From the NCBI RefSeq assembly GCF_009649845.1, contig NZ_WJIE01000006.1, positions 124,001 through 188,000 of the forward strand: DNA of 64,000 nucleotides. Reading direction: 5' to 3'. Both the position numbers and the translations under genes were made by a program. The stretch comes from Polyangium spumosum. GTDB taxonomy: Bacteria; Myxococcota_A; Polyangia; Polyangiales; Polyangiaceae. Each line of letters starts with the position of its first letter. Position 1 is the first letter of the stretch. The notes beneath the pieces are model-generated. The model was not told where the DNA came from and did no database searches. It saw only the letters and a program-made list of their open reading frames with translations. Of this stretch, positions 1 to 9,566 are shown piece after piece.

Positions 1-134
1 GCAACATGCTGGAGCTCGCGATGATCCTCGAGCGCGTGGCCCTCGCCCGCGCGATCCCGCTCGAAGGCACGACGGGCATGCTCGACGAGCTGCAAGCCGC
101 CGGCGTCGACAGCAAGCGCGCGCCCGCAGCCTAG
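1..134 (+). CDS. C-terminal fragment of an unidentified protein
   Basis: This reading frame enters from before the window and ends at TAG 132-134. About 43 residues are visible. They are helical in character, with leucine and alanine heptad-like spacing (MLELAMILERVALARAIPL), and end in an Ala/Pro tail. No motif identifies the family. It runs toward the converging M20 gene with a one-base gap. The visible part is too short to name a function. Confidence 0.6.
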   Translation, partial: NMLELAMILERVALARAIPLEGTTGMLDELQAAGVDSKRAPAA

Positions 135-135
135 G

Positions 136-1329
136 TCAGCGCCCCTTCTTCGCCTCGAAATCCGAGAGCAACGCCGCCCGCAGAGGCGCGTCCGCGAGGA
201 CGTCGAGCGCCGTGAGCGCGAGCGCCTGCGCAGCCACGAGCATCGCCTCCGCGCCACGCTCACCGCCCGCATGCCGCGCGAACGGGTGCTCGTGGCACAT
301 GGTCTCGCCCTCGTCGCAGATCGCGATGAGCGGGTGGATCGAGGGGATCACGTGCGAGATGTCGCCCATGTCCGTCGAGCCCATGCTGCGCGAGGGGTCG
401 ACCTCACGCGCAGGCCGGCCGAGCGCGGCGAGGTGCTCGCCGAAGCGACGCGCGAGCGGGAAGTTCGGGCGCAGGTCCTTGTAACCACCACGCTCGTGGA
501 CCTCGACCTCGACACCACACGCGATCGCCGCGCCGCGCGCGCATCGCTCGACGAGCTCGCGCACGATCGTGAGCTCGGCGAAGGAGGACGCGCGCACGGC
601 GTAGTCGACGACCGCGCGCTCGGGGATGATGTTCACCGCCTGGCCACCCTCGACGATGATGCCGTGGAGGCGCACGCCATCACGGAGCTGCACGCGCTGC
701 ACGTCGACGAGGTGCATCGTGCCGAGCGCCGCGGCGAGCGCGCTCTTGCCCTCCCACGGGGCCATCGCTCCATGCGCAGGCACGCCCTTGAAGCGGAGCG
801 AGAGCCAGTACGCCGCGAGCGACGTCGGCGCGAGCAAGTCGCAGTCGTAGGGGTGGAACATGAGCGCAGCCGTGACGCCCTCGAACACGCCGGCATGCAG
901 GAGGCGGATCTTGCCGCCGCCGCCCTCCTCGGCAGGCGTGCCGATGATCTCGATCGTGCCCGCGAGAGGCGGGCGCGCCCGCGCGATCGCGAGGAACGCG
1001 CCAAGCGCGCCGCCCGCGATGAGGTTGTGGCCACACGCGTGGCCCATCTCGGGCAGCGCGTCGTACTCGGCGAGGATCGCCACGCGTGGGCCCGCGCCGT
1101 CGCCGAGGCGCGCGCGGAAGGCCGTCGGCAAACCACCCGCGCCGCGCTCGACGGGGACACCCTCGGCCTCGATCGCCTCGCAGAGCCAGGCCGCGGCGCG
1201 TGTCTCCTCGTAGCAGAGCTCCGGGTGGGCGAAGATGCGCGCCGCGACGTCACGGACGATCGGCGCGACGGCACGCGCGGCCGCGAGGATGGGCTCCCTG
1301 TCGGGCCTTTCGGCGGGCATCGTCTGCAT
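136..1329 (-). CDS. M20 family amidohydrolase/dipeptidase (PM20D2/AbgB-like)
   Basis: This is a zinc-dependent amidohydrolase of about 397 residues, which probably hydrolyses an N-acyl amino acid or a small dipeptide in the cytoplasm. Visible family motifs are the metal-ligand segment MGHACGHN, the catalytic Glu-Glu in GTPAEEGGGG, the dimerisation-lid segment PAHGAMAPWEGKSAL, and the late STDMGDISH and CHEHPF ligand regions. The layout matches the M20D/ACY1L2 group rather than ArgE or DapE. ATG is at 1329, with a second in-frame ATG at 1320; neither has a strong Shine-Dalgarno. The frame stays open far upstream, but that part has no family similarity and lies opposite the methyltransferase. 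The exact substrate cannot be read from the sequence. Confidence 0.85.
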   Translation of the reverse strand: MQTMPAERPDREPILAAARAVAPIVRDVAARIFAHPELCYEETRAAAWLCEAIEAEGVPVERGAGGLPTAFRARLGDGAGPRVAILAEYDALPEMGHACGHNLIAGGALGAFLAIARARPPLAGTIEIIGTPAEEGGGGKIRLLHAGVFEGVTAALMFHPYDCDLLAPTSLAAYWLSLRFKGVPAHGAMAPWEGKSALAAALGTMHLVDVQRVQLRDGVRLHGIIVEGGQAVNIIPERAVVDYAVRASSFAELTIVRELVERCARGAAIACGVEVEVHERGGYKDLRPNFPLARRFGEHLAALGRPAREVDPSRSMGSTDMGDISHVIPSIHPLIAICDEGETMCHEHPFARHAGGERGAEAMLVAAQALALTALDVLADAPLRAALLSDFEAKKGR

Positions 1330-1413
1330 GGCTTGATCGGCGCAGCATACAGCCCCCTCGCGCGGGGCGCTCGTGCGCGCGACGTGCCGCCGGGATGCGT
1401 TAAGCTGCCGCCC

Positions 1414-2460
1414 ATGCCCCGCGCCTCGATCCTGTCCGAGGTCCTCCGCCGCCGGTTCGACCCGGCGCTCGAAGCGCTGATGCGCAGGATGAGCCGCCAC
1501 GACGTGCGCGGCCCCCTGCGCGCCGCGCTCGCGCCCCACCGAAGCCGCGCGATGCGCCGCACGATCGAGCGCTTCGAGCCCCAGATCACCCCGCTCGAAG
1601 GCGCCGTGCTCCGAGGCGAGGCCGCGGCGATCGAGCGCTTCGACGCCCTCGTCGCCGAGGCCGTGGCCACGATGCGGAGCGAACGACCGAGGGATCTGGA
1701 CGGAGACGCGGCGTCCGGGCTCACGGAGCTGCTCTACACGGTGGACGCGCAGCTCTACCGGGATCGACCGGAGCTCATGGATGATCCGAGCTGCCCGGAG
1801 GACGAGCGGACCCACGCGCTCGACGTGCTCGATCGGTTCAACCACTGCACGGGGATCTACGAGACGGTGATGGCGGCGATCGAGCCGCTGGTCGCAACGG
1901 CGGAGGCGCGCGGAGAGCGGCCGATCGTGCACGACGTGGCGGCGGGGCACGGCGGGCTCGCGCTGGTCCTCGCGGAGCGGTTCGGGGATCGGGTCGCGAT
2001 CGAGGCGAGTGATCTGCGGGAGGAGTACCTCGCGCTCGGGCGCGCGCAGGCCCACGAGCGAGGGCTCTCGGTGACGTTTTCAGTCGAGGACGCGCTCGCG
2101 CTCGGAGGGCTCGAGGCGCGGGGCGTCTCCGTGATCACCTGCACCCAGGCCCTCCACCATTTCCCGCCGGGGATGATCGCGCGGATGATGGGCGAGGCTT
2201 CGCGGCGCGCGCGCGTGGGCGCGTGTTTCATCGACGGGGAGCGGAGCTTCACGACGCTCGGGCTCGTGGCGCTCGTCGGGGCCCTGTACGGTCGGACGTA
2301 CACGTTCTACTACGACGCCGTGACCTCGATCCGACGCATGTTCTACGAGGAGGAGCTCGCGCTCGTCGCCGCGCTCGCGCCGGGCATGCCCGCCGCGCGT
2401 ATCGAGACCGGCATCGCCCCGCCGTCGCACGTCTACGTGCGGATCACGCGGGAGGCGTGA
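1414..2460 (+). CDS. class I SAM-dependent methyltransferase
   Basis: This 348-residue protein has an N-terminal helical extension of about 165 residues followed by a Rossmann-type methyltransferase domain. The SAM-binding motif I reads VHDVAAGHGGLALVLAERFG, followed by an acidic strand end (IEASDLREEYL) and a motif IV-like stretch (VITCTQALHHFPPG). Substrate and partner are not evident. The stop codon overlaps the start of the downstream flavin transferase (TGATG), so the two genes are probably translated together. The window's long open frame begins much earlier, but that part is the antisense of the M20 gene. Confidence 0.8.
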   Translation: MPRASILSEVLRRRFDPALEALMRRMSRHDVRGPLRAALAPHRSRAMRRTIERFEPQITPLEGAVLRGEAAAIERFDALVAEAVATMRSERPRDLDGDAASGLTELLYTVDAQLYRDRPELMDDPSCPEDERTHALDVLDRFNHCTGIYETVMAAIEPLVATAEARGERPIVHDVAAGHGGLALVLAERFGDRVAIEASDLREEYLALGRAQAHERGLSVTFSVEDALALGGLEARGVSVITCTQALHHFPPGMIARMMGEASRRARVGACFIDGERSFTTLGLVALVGALYGRTYTFYYDAVTSIRRMFYEEELALVAALAPGMPAARIETGIAPPSHVYVRITREA

Positions 2461-3557
2461 TGCGAAGCGCTCGGCTCTTCCTCCTCGGCGCGCTCGCCCT
2501 CGCGGCGTGCAACACGTCCTCGCCGCCCGAGCCCACGCCCGAGCCGCGATCGTCGGCCGCCGCGCCGCGCCCCGCGCCCTTCGATCCGAAGAAGGTGACG
2601 CTCGACGACAAGGCGATGGGTACGCACGTGGTGATCACGACGTACACCACGCGTGAGCTCGACGAGGCGGCGATCCGCGCGAAGCTCGACAAGGCGCTCG
2701 CCGAGATCCGCAGGCTCGAGAAGCTCATGACGACCTGGCGCGACGACAGCGAGATCTCGCGGATCAACCAGGCCGCGGGCAAGCAGGCCGTCGCCGTGGG
2801 GCCCGAGACGTTCGAGGTGATCAAGAAGAGCATCGCGGTCGCGGATCGCTCGGAGGGCGTCTTCGACATCTCGTTCGAGGCGATGCGCGACCTCTGGCGC
2901 TTCGACGAGAACAAGGTCGAGGAGGTACCCAAGAAGGCCGAGATCGACAAGGCGCGCGCGCTCATCGACTACCGCAAGATCAAGCTCGACCACGAGGCGC
3001 GCAGCGTGATGCTGATGAAGCCGGGCATGCGCCTGAGCCTCGGCGGCATCGCCAAGGGTTACGCCGTCGACGCGGCGGCGAAGGTGCTCTCGGCCGAGGG
3101 GCTCGCGTCGTTTTACGTGCAGGCGGGCGGCGACCTCTACGTGCGAGGAAAAAAACCCGACGGCTCGGCCTACCGCGTCGGCGTGCGGGATCCACGCGGG
3201 AAGGGGCCGAACGACTACTTCGCGATGATCGACGTCACCGATCACGCGTTCTCGACGGCCGGCGACTACGAGCGCGCGTTCGTGAAGGACGGCAAGCGCT
3301 GGCACCACATCATCGATCCGCGCACGGGTTACCCCGCGCGCAAGAGCCGCAGCGTGACCGTGTGGGCCAAGGACGCCTTCACCGCCGACGGGATCGACGA
3401 CGCGATCTTCATCCTCGGACCGGAGAAGGGCCTGTCGATCTGCGAGGAGCAGGAGGACTGCGGCGCGGTCGTGGTGGACGAGAACAACAAGGTGTGGGTC
3501 TCGAAGCGGCTGGAAGGCAAGGTCCAGATGTTTCGAGAACCAACGGACGGGATCTAG
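2460..3557 (+). CDS. apbE: FAD:protein FMN transferase (ApbE-like lipoprotein)
   Basis: ApbE-family enzymes transfer FMN from FAD to threonines of exported flavoproteins such as Rnf or Nqr subunits. The protein has 365 residues with a lipoprotein signal (LALAAC, Cys19), a Pro/Ala linker, then the ApbE core. Core motifs are KAMGTHVVITTY, RLSLGGIAKGYAVDAA, YVQAGGDLYVRG and the nucleotide/metal motif HHIIDPRTGYPA. It is expected to be anchored at the periplasmic face of the inner membrane. Its ATG overlaps the methyltransferase stop by one base. No Rnf or Nqr target is encoded in the window. A CEEQEDC segment near the C terminus might form a disulfide. Confidence 0.92.
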   Translation: MRSARLFLLGALALAACNTSSPPEPTPEPRSSAAAPRPAPFDPKKVTLDDKAMGTHVVITTYTTRELDEAAIRAKLDKALAEIRRLEKLMTTWRDDSEISRINQAAGKQAVAVGPETFEVIKKSIAVADRSEGVFDISFEAMRDLWRFDENKVEEVPKKAEIDKARALIDYRKIKLDHEARSVMLMKPGMRLSLGGIAKGYAVDAAAKVLSAEGLASFYVQAGGDLYVRGKKPDGSAYRVGVRDPRGKGPNDYFAMIDVTDHAFSTAGDYERAFVKDGKRWHHIIDPRTGYPARKSRSVTVWAKDAFTADGIDDAIFILGPEKGLSICEEQEDCGAVVVDENNKVWVSKRLEGKVQMFREPTDGI

Positions 3558-3560
3558 TCG

Positions 3561-4352
3561 CTACACGCCGCGGAAGGCGGGCTTGCGCTTCTCGGCGAAG
3601 GCGCGCAGCGCTTCGAGCCGGTCCTCGCTGCGCAGCGTCTCGTCGTAGTAGACGCGCTCGAGCTCGAGGCCGAGCTCGAGCGGCACCTCGTACGACGTGT
3701 CGATCGCCCGAAGCGCGGCGCTCTGCGCGATCGGCGCGCCGCCGGCGATGGGCTCGATCCAGGCGAGCGTGTCGTCGAGCACGCTCGCGCCCGCGGGCGA
3801 GACGCGGTTGACGAGCCCCCACGCGAGCGCCTCGGCCGCGCCGAGCTTGCGGCCGAGCAGGATCATCTCCTTCGCGCGCGCCTCGCCGACGACACGCGGC
3901 AGCCGCTGCGTCCCGCCCGCGCCGGGGATGATGCCGAGCGTGGTCTCGGGGAGCGCGAGCTCGGCATGCGGGGCCGCGACGCGCAGGTCGCAGATCAACG
4001 CGAGCTCGAGCCCGCCGCCGAAGGCGACGCCGTTGATCGCCGCGATCACGGGCTTCGTGCTGCGGTCGAGCACCCCGAGCTCGGTGCGGTAGAGGCCGAC
4101 CTGCTTGCGCACGTCGTCGGGGCTCATGCCCTGGCGCTCCTTCAGATCGGCGCCCGCGCAGAAGGCCTTGTCACCCGCGCCGGTGAGCACGATGGCGCGT
4201 ACGTCGGGGTCGCTCACGAGCTCCTTGCCGAGGCGCCCGAGGGCGTAGAGGGTGTCGCGAGAGAGCGCGTTGCGACGATCGGCTCGGTCGATCACGAGCA
4301 CGCCGACGGCGCCGCGACGCTCGACTTTCACGGGGGAGGATTGATCGGACAT
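3561..4352 (-). CDS. enoyl-CoA hydratase/isomerase family protein
   Basis: This crotonase-fold enzyme of 263 residues probably hydrates an enoyl- or methylglutaconyl-type CoA ester in fatty-acid or branched-chain catabolism. The oxyanion-hole segments are KAFCAGADLKERQG and NGVAFGGGLELAL. Both catalytic glutamates of hydratases are present, one in GGGLELALICD and one in LPETTLGIIPGAGGTQRLPR. The pattern is closer to AUH/EchA hydratases than to isomerases. The start chosen is the ATG at 4352 (MSDQSS). The upstream extension to 4430 is open but overlaps the promoter side of the next lipoprotein gene. It converges on apbE with a three-base gap. Confidence 0.9.
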   Translation of the reverse strand: MSDQSSPVKVERRGAVGVLVIDRADRRNALSRDTLYALGRLGKELVSDPDVRAIVLTGAGDKAFCAGADLKERQGMSPDDVRKQVGLYRTELGVLDRSTKPVIAAINGVAFGGGLELALICDLRVAAPHAELALPETTLGIIPGAGGTQRLPRVVGEARAKEMILLGRKLGAAEALAWGLVNRVSPAGASVLDDTLAWIEPIAGGAPIAQSAALRAIDTSYEVPLELGLELERVYYDETLRSEDRLEALRAFAEKRKPAFRGV

Positions 4353-4421
4353 ACGCCGTGCGTAGCGAAGGCGAGGGCGCGCGCAAAGGGGCTCGTCGTC
4401 GTGCGATGCTCGCGTGGTGAC

Positions 4422-5323
4422 ATGAAGCAAAAAGCGCTCGGGCTCCTGGGCCTCTGGATGGCTTGCGTGGCGGCGTGCTCCCCCGACGGCCCCGCCGTGA
4501 CGAGCAGCGCGGGCGGCGCAGGTGGCGCAGGCGCGGCTGACGCTGGTGGTACGCGCACGTGCTCTCGCGGAGGTACGGCGGATGGGGCTTCGACGATCTC
4601 GGCGGGCTCACGGTGGATGACGCGGGCTCGATCTTCCTCACGGGCGCCTTCGAGAGCACGATCGACTTCGGCCCCGTCACCGGCAGCCCGCTCGCGAGCC
4701 TCGGCGGCGTCGACCTCTTCATCACCAAGCTCTCCGCGAACGGCACCGGCCTCTGGGCAAGGCGCGCAGGCAACACCACGAACCAGCGCGGGCTCGCGAT
4801 CGCGGCCGCGCCGAACGGCGATGTGCTCGTCGCCGGCGACGCTTCGGGCACCTTGCACATCGACGGGCCCCTGCTCTTCCCGAAAGGCGAGCGAGGGCTC
4901 TTCCTCACGCGGATGTCGACCGAGGGCGCGGTGCTCTGGGCCCAGATCTTCGGCGGCCCGCAGTCGGTGTCCTTCGGCGTCTCGCTCGCCGTGGATCCGG
5001 CCTCGGACAGCGTCGTCGCCGCGGGCTTCTTCGACGACGTCGTCGACTTCGGCGGCGGAGCCCTGCCCTCGGCGGGCAACGTCGACGCCTTCGTCGCGCG
5101 CTTCGCGAAGGACGGCTCGCACCTCGGCGCGCGCGTGTTCGGTGGGCCGGGCCCGGACGGCGTGCTCGCGCTGGATCTCGGGCCGAGCGGAGAGCTCTTG
5201 CTCGGCGGCGCCCATACGAGCCCGATCGACTTCGGCGGGGGCGTGTTCACGACCTCGAGCCTCCTCGACGCGAACGGGTTTCTGGTGCGCCTCTCGCCCC
5301 CGAGTGAAGCGTCACGCCGCTGA
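4422..5323 (+). pseudogene. SBBP-repeat lipoprotein, frameshifted or deleted copy
   Basis: Positions 4422-4535 encode a lipoprotein signal (LWMACVAAC) and a Gly/Ala linker in one frame. The SBBP beta-propeller repeats continue from about 4544 to 5323 in another frame. The second frame has a TGA at 4538, so the two parts cannot be read through together. Compared with the two paralogues downstream, the Cys-rich module with CYTGPPGTEDVG is missing. This suggests a deletion that fused linker to repeats out of frame, although an assembly indel cannot be excluded. The repeat part keeps the usual pattern (VLSRRYGG, DDAGSIFLTG). The N-terminal frame stays open only as a low-complexity shadow. Confidence 0.65.
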
Positions 5324-5346
5324 TCCGAGGAGCGAAGATCCGTGGC

Positions 5347-7035
5347 ATGCTCGGATCGATGAATCGCAGGATCCACAGGGGATTGGCTTGGTCTTTCCGG
5401 CACCTCGGCGCGCTGGTCTCCGCCGCGTCGATCACCACGATGGCGCTCGTCGCGTGCACGCCCGAGGAGCGCGATTTCGGCACCACGACGAGCTCGAGCG
5501 GCGCGGGCGGCGCCGGCGGCGGCGAGGGCTGCGTGCCGGATGAAGAGAGGGCTTGCTACACCGGGCCTCCCGGCACCGAGGACGTCGGCCTCTGCAAGCG
5601 GGGCATCCAGGTTTGTCTGCCGAACGGCTCGGGCTTCGGCGAGTGCGGCGGCGAGGTCCTGCCGCAGCCCGAGAACTGCGCGACGCCCGAGGACGAGGCG
5701 TGCAACGGCGACGAACCAACCGACTGCCCGCCGCTCGATCACGCGTGGAGCAAGGGGTTTTCCATCGCCAGCGAGGTCTTCGTGCGCAGCGTCGCCGTCG
5801 ACCCGAACACGCACGACATCGTGATCACCGGCGAGCTGCGCGGCACCGTCGATCTCGGCGGCGGGCCGCTCGCGAGCACGGGCAGCTCCGACATCCTGCT
5901 CGCCAAGTTCGGCGCCGACGGCACGCACAAGTGGAGCAAGCGCTTCGGCGACGCGTCGTCGCAGGACGGCAACGGCGTCGCGATCGACGCCGCGGGGATG
6001 ATCTACCTCGCGGGCATGGTCATCGGGGCGATCGATCTCGGCGGCGGCGCGCTCACGAGCGAGGGCAGCTCCGACGCGCTCGTGGCCAAGTTCGATCCGG
6101 AGGGCAACCTCGTCTGGGCGAAGCTCTTCGGGGACACGAGCTCACAAAGCGCGACGAGCGTCGCGCTGACGCAGGCAGGCCAGGTCGTCGTGGCCGGCAA
6201 ATTCTCGGGCACGATCAACCTGGGCGGCGCCGCGCTCACTGCTCCGACGGACGGTGACCTCTTCGTGGCCAGGCTCGACAGCTCGGGCTTTCACTCGATG
6301 TCGCGCCGCTTCGGCGGGACGGGCGACGAAGACCTCATCGGCGTCGTCGTCGACAGCCAAGGCAACATCACGATCACGGGCCACTTCAGCGGCGCGCTCG
6401 ACTTCGGCAACGCGGGCAGCTTCACCAGCGCCGGCAGCGACGACGCGTTCGTCGCCAAGCTCAACACGAGCGGCGTTCCGGTCTGGGCGAAGCGCTTCGG
6501 CGACGTCGCCGATCAGGAGGCGCTCGGCATCGCGGTCACGCCGGGCGACGAGGTCGTCGTCTCGGGGCGGCTCGCGGGCGCCATCGATTTCGAGGACGGC
6601 TCGAAGATCGAAGCACCACCAAACGCGACGAACACGTACCTCGTGAAGCTCGCGCCGGACGGCGTCCTCGCCTGGAGCAAGCTCCTCGGCGGGCCGATGT
6701 CCATCTCCGACTGGGGCATGGGGGTCGGCGTGGCCAACGATCGCATCGTGACCGCAGGCTGGTTCAGCGATCAGATCGACTTCGGCGGGGGCGCGCTGGC
6801 CTCGAAGACGCAGGTCAGCCCCTTCGTCGCGCAGCTCGAGCTCGACGGCGCACACAGGAGCTCTCGCACGTACGACACGATCATGCCGGCCGGGGTCCTC
6901 GCGCTCGGCGTGATGCCGACCGGCGACGCCATCCTCGCGGGCATCAGCTACGCGCCCATCGATCTCGGTGGTGGCCCGCTGCAAGCGAACAGCGAACAGG
7001 AGGCCGTCCTGTTTCTCGCGCGCCTCCTGCCCTGA
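5347..7035 (+). CDS. SBBP beta-propeller repeat lipoprotein
   Basis: This is a 562-residue predicted surface or periplasmic lipoprotein. An N-terminal signal with lipobox LVAC is followed by a short Gly-rich linker. Next comes a Cys-rich module (CYTGPPGTEDVGLCKRG, then NGSGFGECGGE and EACNGDE), and then about eight repeats of 50-55 residues typical of SBBP propellers (WSKRFGD, VAIDAAGMIYLAG, SSDALVAKF). In-frame ATGs lie at 5347 and 5359, and the paralogue downstream has the same pair. Function is unknown; such proteins are abundant in myxobacteria and are thought to be secreted or surface-exposed. It is the middle of three tandem paralogues. Confidence 0.85.
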   Translation: MLGSMNRRIHRGLAWSFRHLGALVSAASITTMALVACTPEERDFGTTTSSSGAGGAGGGEGCVPDEERACYTGPPGTEDVGLCKRGIQVCLPNGSGFGECGGEVLPQPENCATPEDEACNGDEPTDCPPLDHAWSKGFSIASEVFVRSVAVDPNTHDIVITGELRGTVDLGGGPLASTGSSDILLAKFGADGTHKWSKRFGDASSQDGNGVAIDAAGMIYLAGMVIGAIDLGGGALTSEGSSDALVAKFDPEGNLVWAKLFGDTSSQSATSVALTQAGQVVVAGKFSGTINLGGAALTAPTDGDLFVARLDSSGFHSMSRRFGGTGDEDLIGVVVDSQGNITITGHFSGALDFGNAGSFTSAGSDDAFVAKLNTSGVPVWAKRFGDVADQEALGIAVTPGDEVVVSGRLAGAIDFEDGSKIEAPPNATNTYLVKLAPDGVLAWSKLLGGPMSISDWGMGVGVANDRIVTAGWFSDQIDFGGGALASKTQVSPFVAQLELDGAHRSSRTYDTIMPAGVLALGVMPTGDAILAGISYAPIDLGGGPLQANSEQEAVLFLARLLP

Positions 7036-7042
7036 GCGTGGC

Positions 7043-8755
7043 ATGCTCGAAGCGATGAAGCGCTGGATCCAGAGCAACTTGGCTTTTTCGTTTCGACGCT
7101 TCGGCGTCGCCTCTCTCGCGGCGATGACCTTCGCGGCGTGCTCGCCGGTGGAACGTCAGTTCGAGCCGACGGGCGCGGGAGGTAGCGGCGGGGGCGGCGG
7201 CGCGGGCGGCGGGGGCGGCGGCATGGTGTGCACGCCCGACGAACAGAGGTCCTGCTACACCGGGCCTCCCGGCACCGAGGACGTGGGCCTCTGCAAGAAG
7301 GGCACGCAGGTTTGTCTGCCGAACGGCTCGGGCTTCGGCGAGTGCGGCGGCGAGACGCTGCCGCAGCCCGAGAACTGCCTCACGCCCGAGGACGAGGCGT
7401 GCAACGGCGACGACGGGGACCAGTGCCTCGCGCTCGACATCGGCTGGCTGAAGTCGTACGGCGAGACGCTCACCGCGCAGCTCATCAACGACGTCGTGAT
7501 CGCGCCCGACGGCAACATCGTGATCGCGGGCTCGTTCGCCGGGATGATCGACCTCGGCGCGGGCCCCCTCGCGAGCACGGGCGGCTACGACGTCCTGCTC
7601 GCGAAGATCACGCCGCTCGGCGAGGTCGTCTGGGCCAAGCGCTTCGGCGACGCGGACACGCAACAAGCGTACGCCGTCGCCAGCGACGCGATGGGCAACA
7701 TCTACGTCGGCGGCCGCGTGTTCGGCTCCGTGGACTTCGGCAACGGCGTGCTGACGAGCGCGGGCTCGGATGACGCGTTCGTCGCGAAGTTCGACACGAA
7801 CGGCGACCCGATGTGGAGCAAGCTCTTCGGCGACGCGTCAACGCAACAGGTGCGGGCGATCGAGGTGACCAAGGCAAACCAGGTCATCCTGGCGGGCACC
7901 TTCACGGGGACCGTGAACTTCGGAGGGACGACGTTCACGAGCGCCGGCGGCACCGACAGCTTCGTGGCGAAGCTCGACGAGACGGGCTTTCACGCGGGCT
8001 CACGCCGCTTCGGCGGGCAGGGGTTCGACGAGGTCCGCGCGATCGCGCTCGGCGAGATGGGGCAGGTCTACATGACCGGCATCTTCGACAGCACCCTCGA
8101 CATCATCGCCAACCAGCCGCTCGCCTCGAAGGGGCTCCGCGACGTCTTCGCCGCGCAGCTCTCGCCCACGCTCTCGCCGGTCTGGGCCAACGCCTGGGGC
8201 GACTCATCGGCGCAGGAGGCCTTCGACATAGACTTGTCCCCGACGGGCGAGCTCCTCCTCGCGGGCGCGTTCGAGGGCAAGGTCGACTTCGGCGGTCAGG
8301 TCGTCGCGACCGCCGACGCCTCCACGCGCGCGCTCTACGTGGTGCGCCTCGCGAGCAGCGGCGACGTCGTCCTCTCGGCGAAATCTTTCGGCGACGCGAC
8401 GGCGTTCGTCACGCAGGCGCACCTCGCCGTCGACGCGTCCGATCAGCTCGTCGTCGTCGGCACCTACACCGGCGGAATCGACTTCGGCGGAGGGCTGCTC
8501 ACGAACGTCGAATCCGCGGACCTGTACTTCGCCAAGTTCGCCGCCGACGGCGGGCACGTCGCGTCCCGCGTCCTGCAGAGCGAAGCTGGCAAAGGCATCG
8601 ACGCCACGAACACGATGCTCGCGCTCGCGCTCTTGCCGACGGGTGATGTGATCGTCGCCGGCCAGCACCGCGCGCCGTTCCTCATCGACGACGCGCTGCT
8701 CGGCGCGTTCGACGCGAAGCACGGCAACGCCTTCCTCGGCCGCTTCTTGCCCTGA
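7043..8755 (+). CDS. SBBP beta-propeller repeat lipoprotein, third tandem copy
   Basis: This 570-residue paralogue of the gene ending at 7035 begins only seven bases after its stop. The signal peptide ends in FAAC, followed by a Gly-rich linker, the same CYTGPPGTEDVGLC module and about eight SBBP repeats (WAKRFGDADTQQ, VASDAMGNIYVGG). The start is ATG 7043 (MLEAMKRW), with an alternative at 7055. The earlier in-frame start at 6968 lies inside the upstream gene and is unlikely. The repeated module and head-to-tail layout show recent tandem duplication. Its ligand or role is unknown. Confidence 0.85.
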   Translation: MLEAMKRWIQSNLAFSFRRFGVASLAAMTFAACSPVERQFEPTGAGGSGGGGGAGGGGGGMVCTPDEQRSCYTGPPGTEDVGLCKKGTQVCLPNGSGFGECGGETLPQPENCLTPEDEACNGDDGDQCLALDIGWLKSYGETLTAQLINDVVIAPDGNIVIAGSFAGMIDLGAGPLASTGGYDVLLAKITPLGEVVWAKRFGDADTQQAYAVASDAMGNIYVGGRVFGSVDFGNGVLTSAGSDDAFVAKFDTNGDPMWSKLFGDASTQQVRAIEVTKANQVILAGTFTGTVNFGGTTFTSAGGTDSFVAKLDETGFHAGSRRFGGQGFDEVRAIALGEMGQVYMTGIFDSTLDIIANQPLASKGLRDVFAAQLSPTLSPVWANAWGDSSAQEAFDIDLSPTGELLLAGAFEGKVDFGGQVVATADASTRALYVVRLASSGDVVLSAKSFGDATAFVTQAHLAVDASDQLVVVGTYTGGIDFGGGLLTNVESADLYFAKFAADGGHVASRVLQSEAGKGIDATNTMLALALLPTGDVIVAGQHRAPFLIDDALLGAFDAKHGNAFLGRFLP

Positions 8756-8756
8756 G

Positions 8757-9566
8757 CTACCGGCTGCCGCCCCGCGCCTTCTTCCCCATCCGCGACAGGA
8801 ACGGCCGCACCATCATCTTCGGCAGCGCGTCCACGGTCATCGCCATCGCCCGCGGCACGACGCCCGGGATCACCCGCGCCTGACCACGCCGAAGCCCCGC
8901 GACCGCCTCCTCCGCGCACGTCACCACGTCCACGTACATCGCCTTCGGCAACTCGGGCCGCACGTCGCTGCCCGCGACGTCCTGGAACTCCGTCGGCACC
9001 GGGCCCGGACAAACCACCGTCACCGACACGCCCGTGCCCGCGAGCTCCGCGCGCAGGCCCTCGCTCAGGTGGTTCACGTACGCCTTGCTCGCCGCGTACG
9101 CGCTCATCGCGGGTGAAGGCAAGATCCCCGCGATCGACCCCACGTTCAGGATCGCCCCCGATCCCCGCGCGACCATCGACGGCACGAGGCGCGCGAGCAG
9201 CATCGTCGTGCTCACGACGTTGAGCTCGAGCATCCGCTCGATCTTCTCCCAGTCGCGGTTCTCCAGGAGACCGTAGTCCCCGAAGCCCGCGTTGTTCACG
9301 AGCACGTCGACGACCTCGCCTGCCTGCACGAGGTCGTCGAGCATCGCGCCGAGCGCCTTCCTGTCGAGCAGGTCGACCGCGCGCACGAGCACCCGCAGAC
9401 CGGGCCTTGCGGCCACGAGCTCACGCGCGAGCTCGTCGAGCCGCTCGCGCCTCCGCGCCACGAGCACGAGCGCACCCACTTCGCGCCCGAGGATCCGAGC
9501 GATCTCGCGCCCGATCCCCGCCGACGCGCCGGTGACGAGCGCCGTTTTACCGCGAAGCTCGTTCAT
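8757..9566 (-). CDS. short-chain dehydrogenase/reductase (SDR)
   Basis: This classical NAD(P)-dependent SDR has 269 residues. The cofactor motif is TGASAGIGREIA near the N terminus, with basic residues RRRER after beta-2 suggesting NADP preference. The NNAGF motif, the catalytic Ser in LNVGSIAG, and the YAASK catalytic Tyr/Lys pair follow. The C terminus is basic. The gene overlaps the aminopeptidase by 20 bases (its ATG at 9566 lies inside the end of that gene), so both are probably on one transcript. The substrate is not evident; similar proteins reduce lipid-like ketones. Confidence 0.88.
   Translation of the reverse strand: MNELRGKTALVTGASAGIGREIARILGREVGALVLVARRRERLDELARELVAARPGLRVLVRAVDLLDRKALGAMLDDLVQAGEVVDVLVNNAGFGDYGLLENRDWEKIERMLELNVVSTTMLLARLVPSMVARGSGAILNVGSIAGILPSPAMSAYAASKAYVNHLSEGLRAELAGTGVSVTVVCPGPVPTEFQDVAGSDVRPELPKAMYVDVVTCAEEAVAGLRRGQARVIPGVVPRAMAMTVDALPKMMVRPFLSRMGKKARGGSR

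Noticed and set aside
271-1413. N-terminal extension of the methyltransferase
   Set aside because: It is the antisense of the M20 amidohydrolase and has no family similarity.
4422-5323. Programmed ribosomal frameshift
   Set aside because: No slippery sequence or downstream structure is evident at the junction, and the homologues lack any shift.
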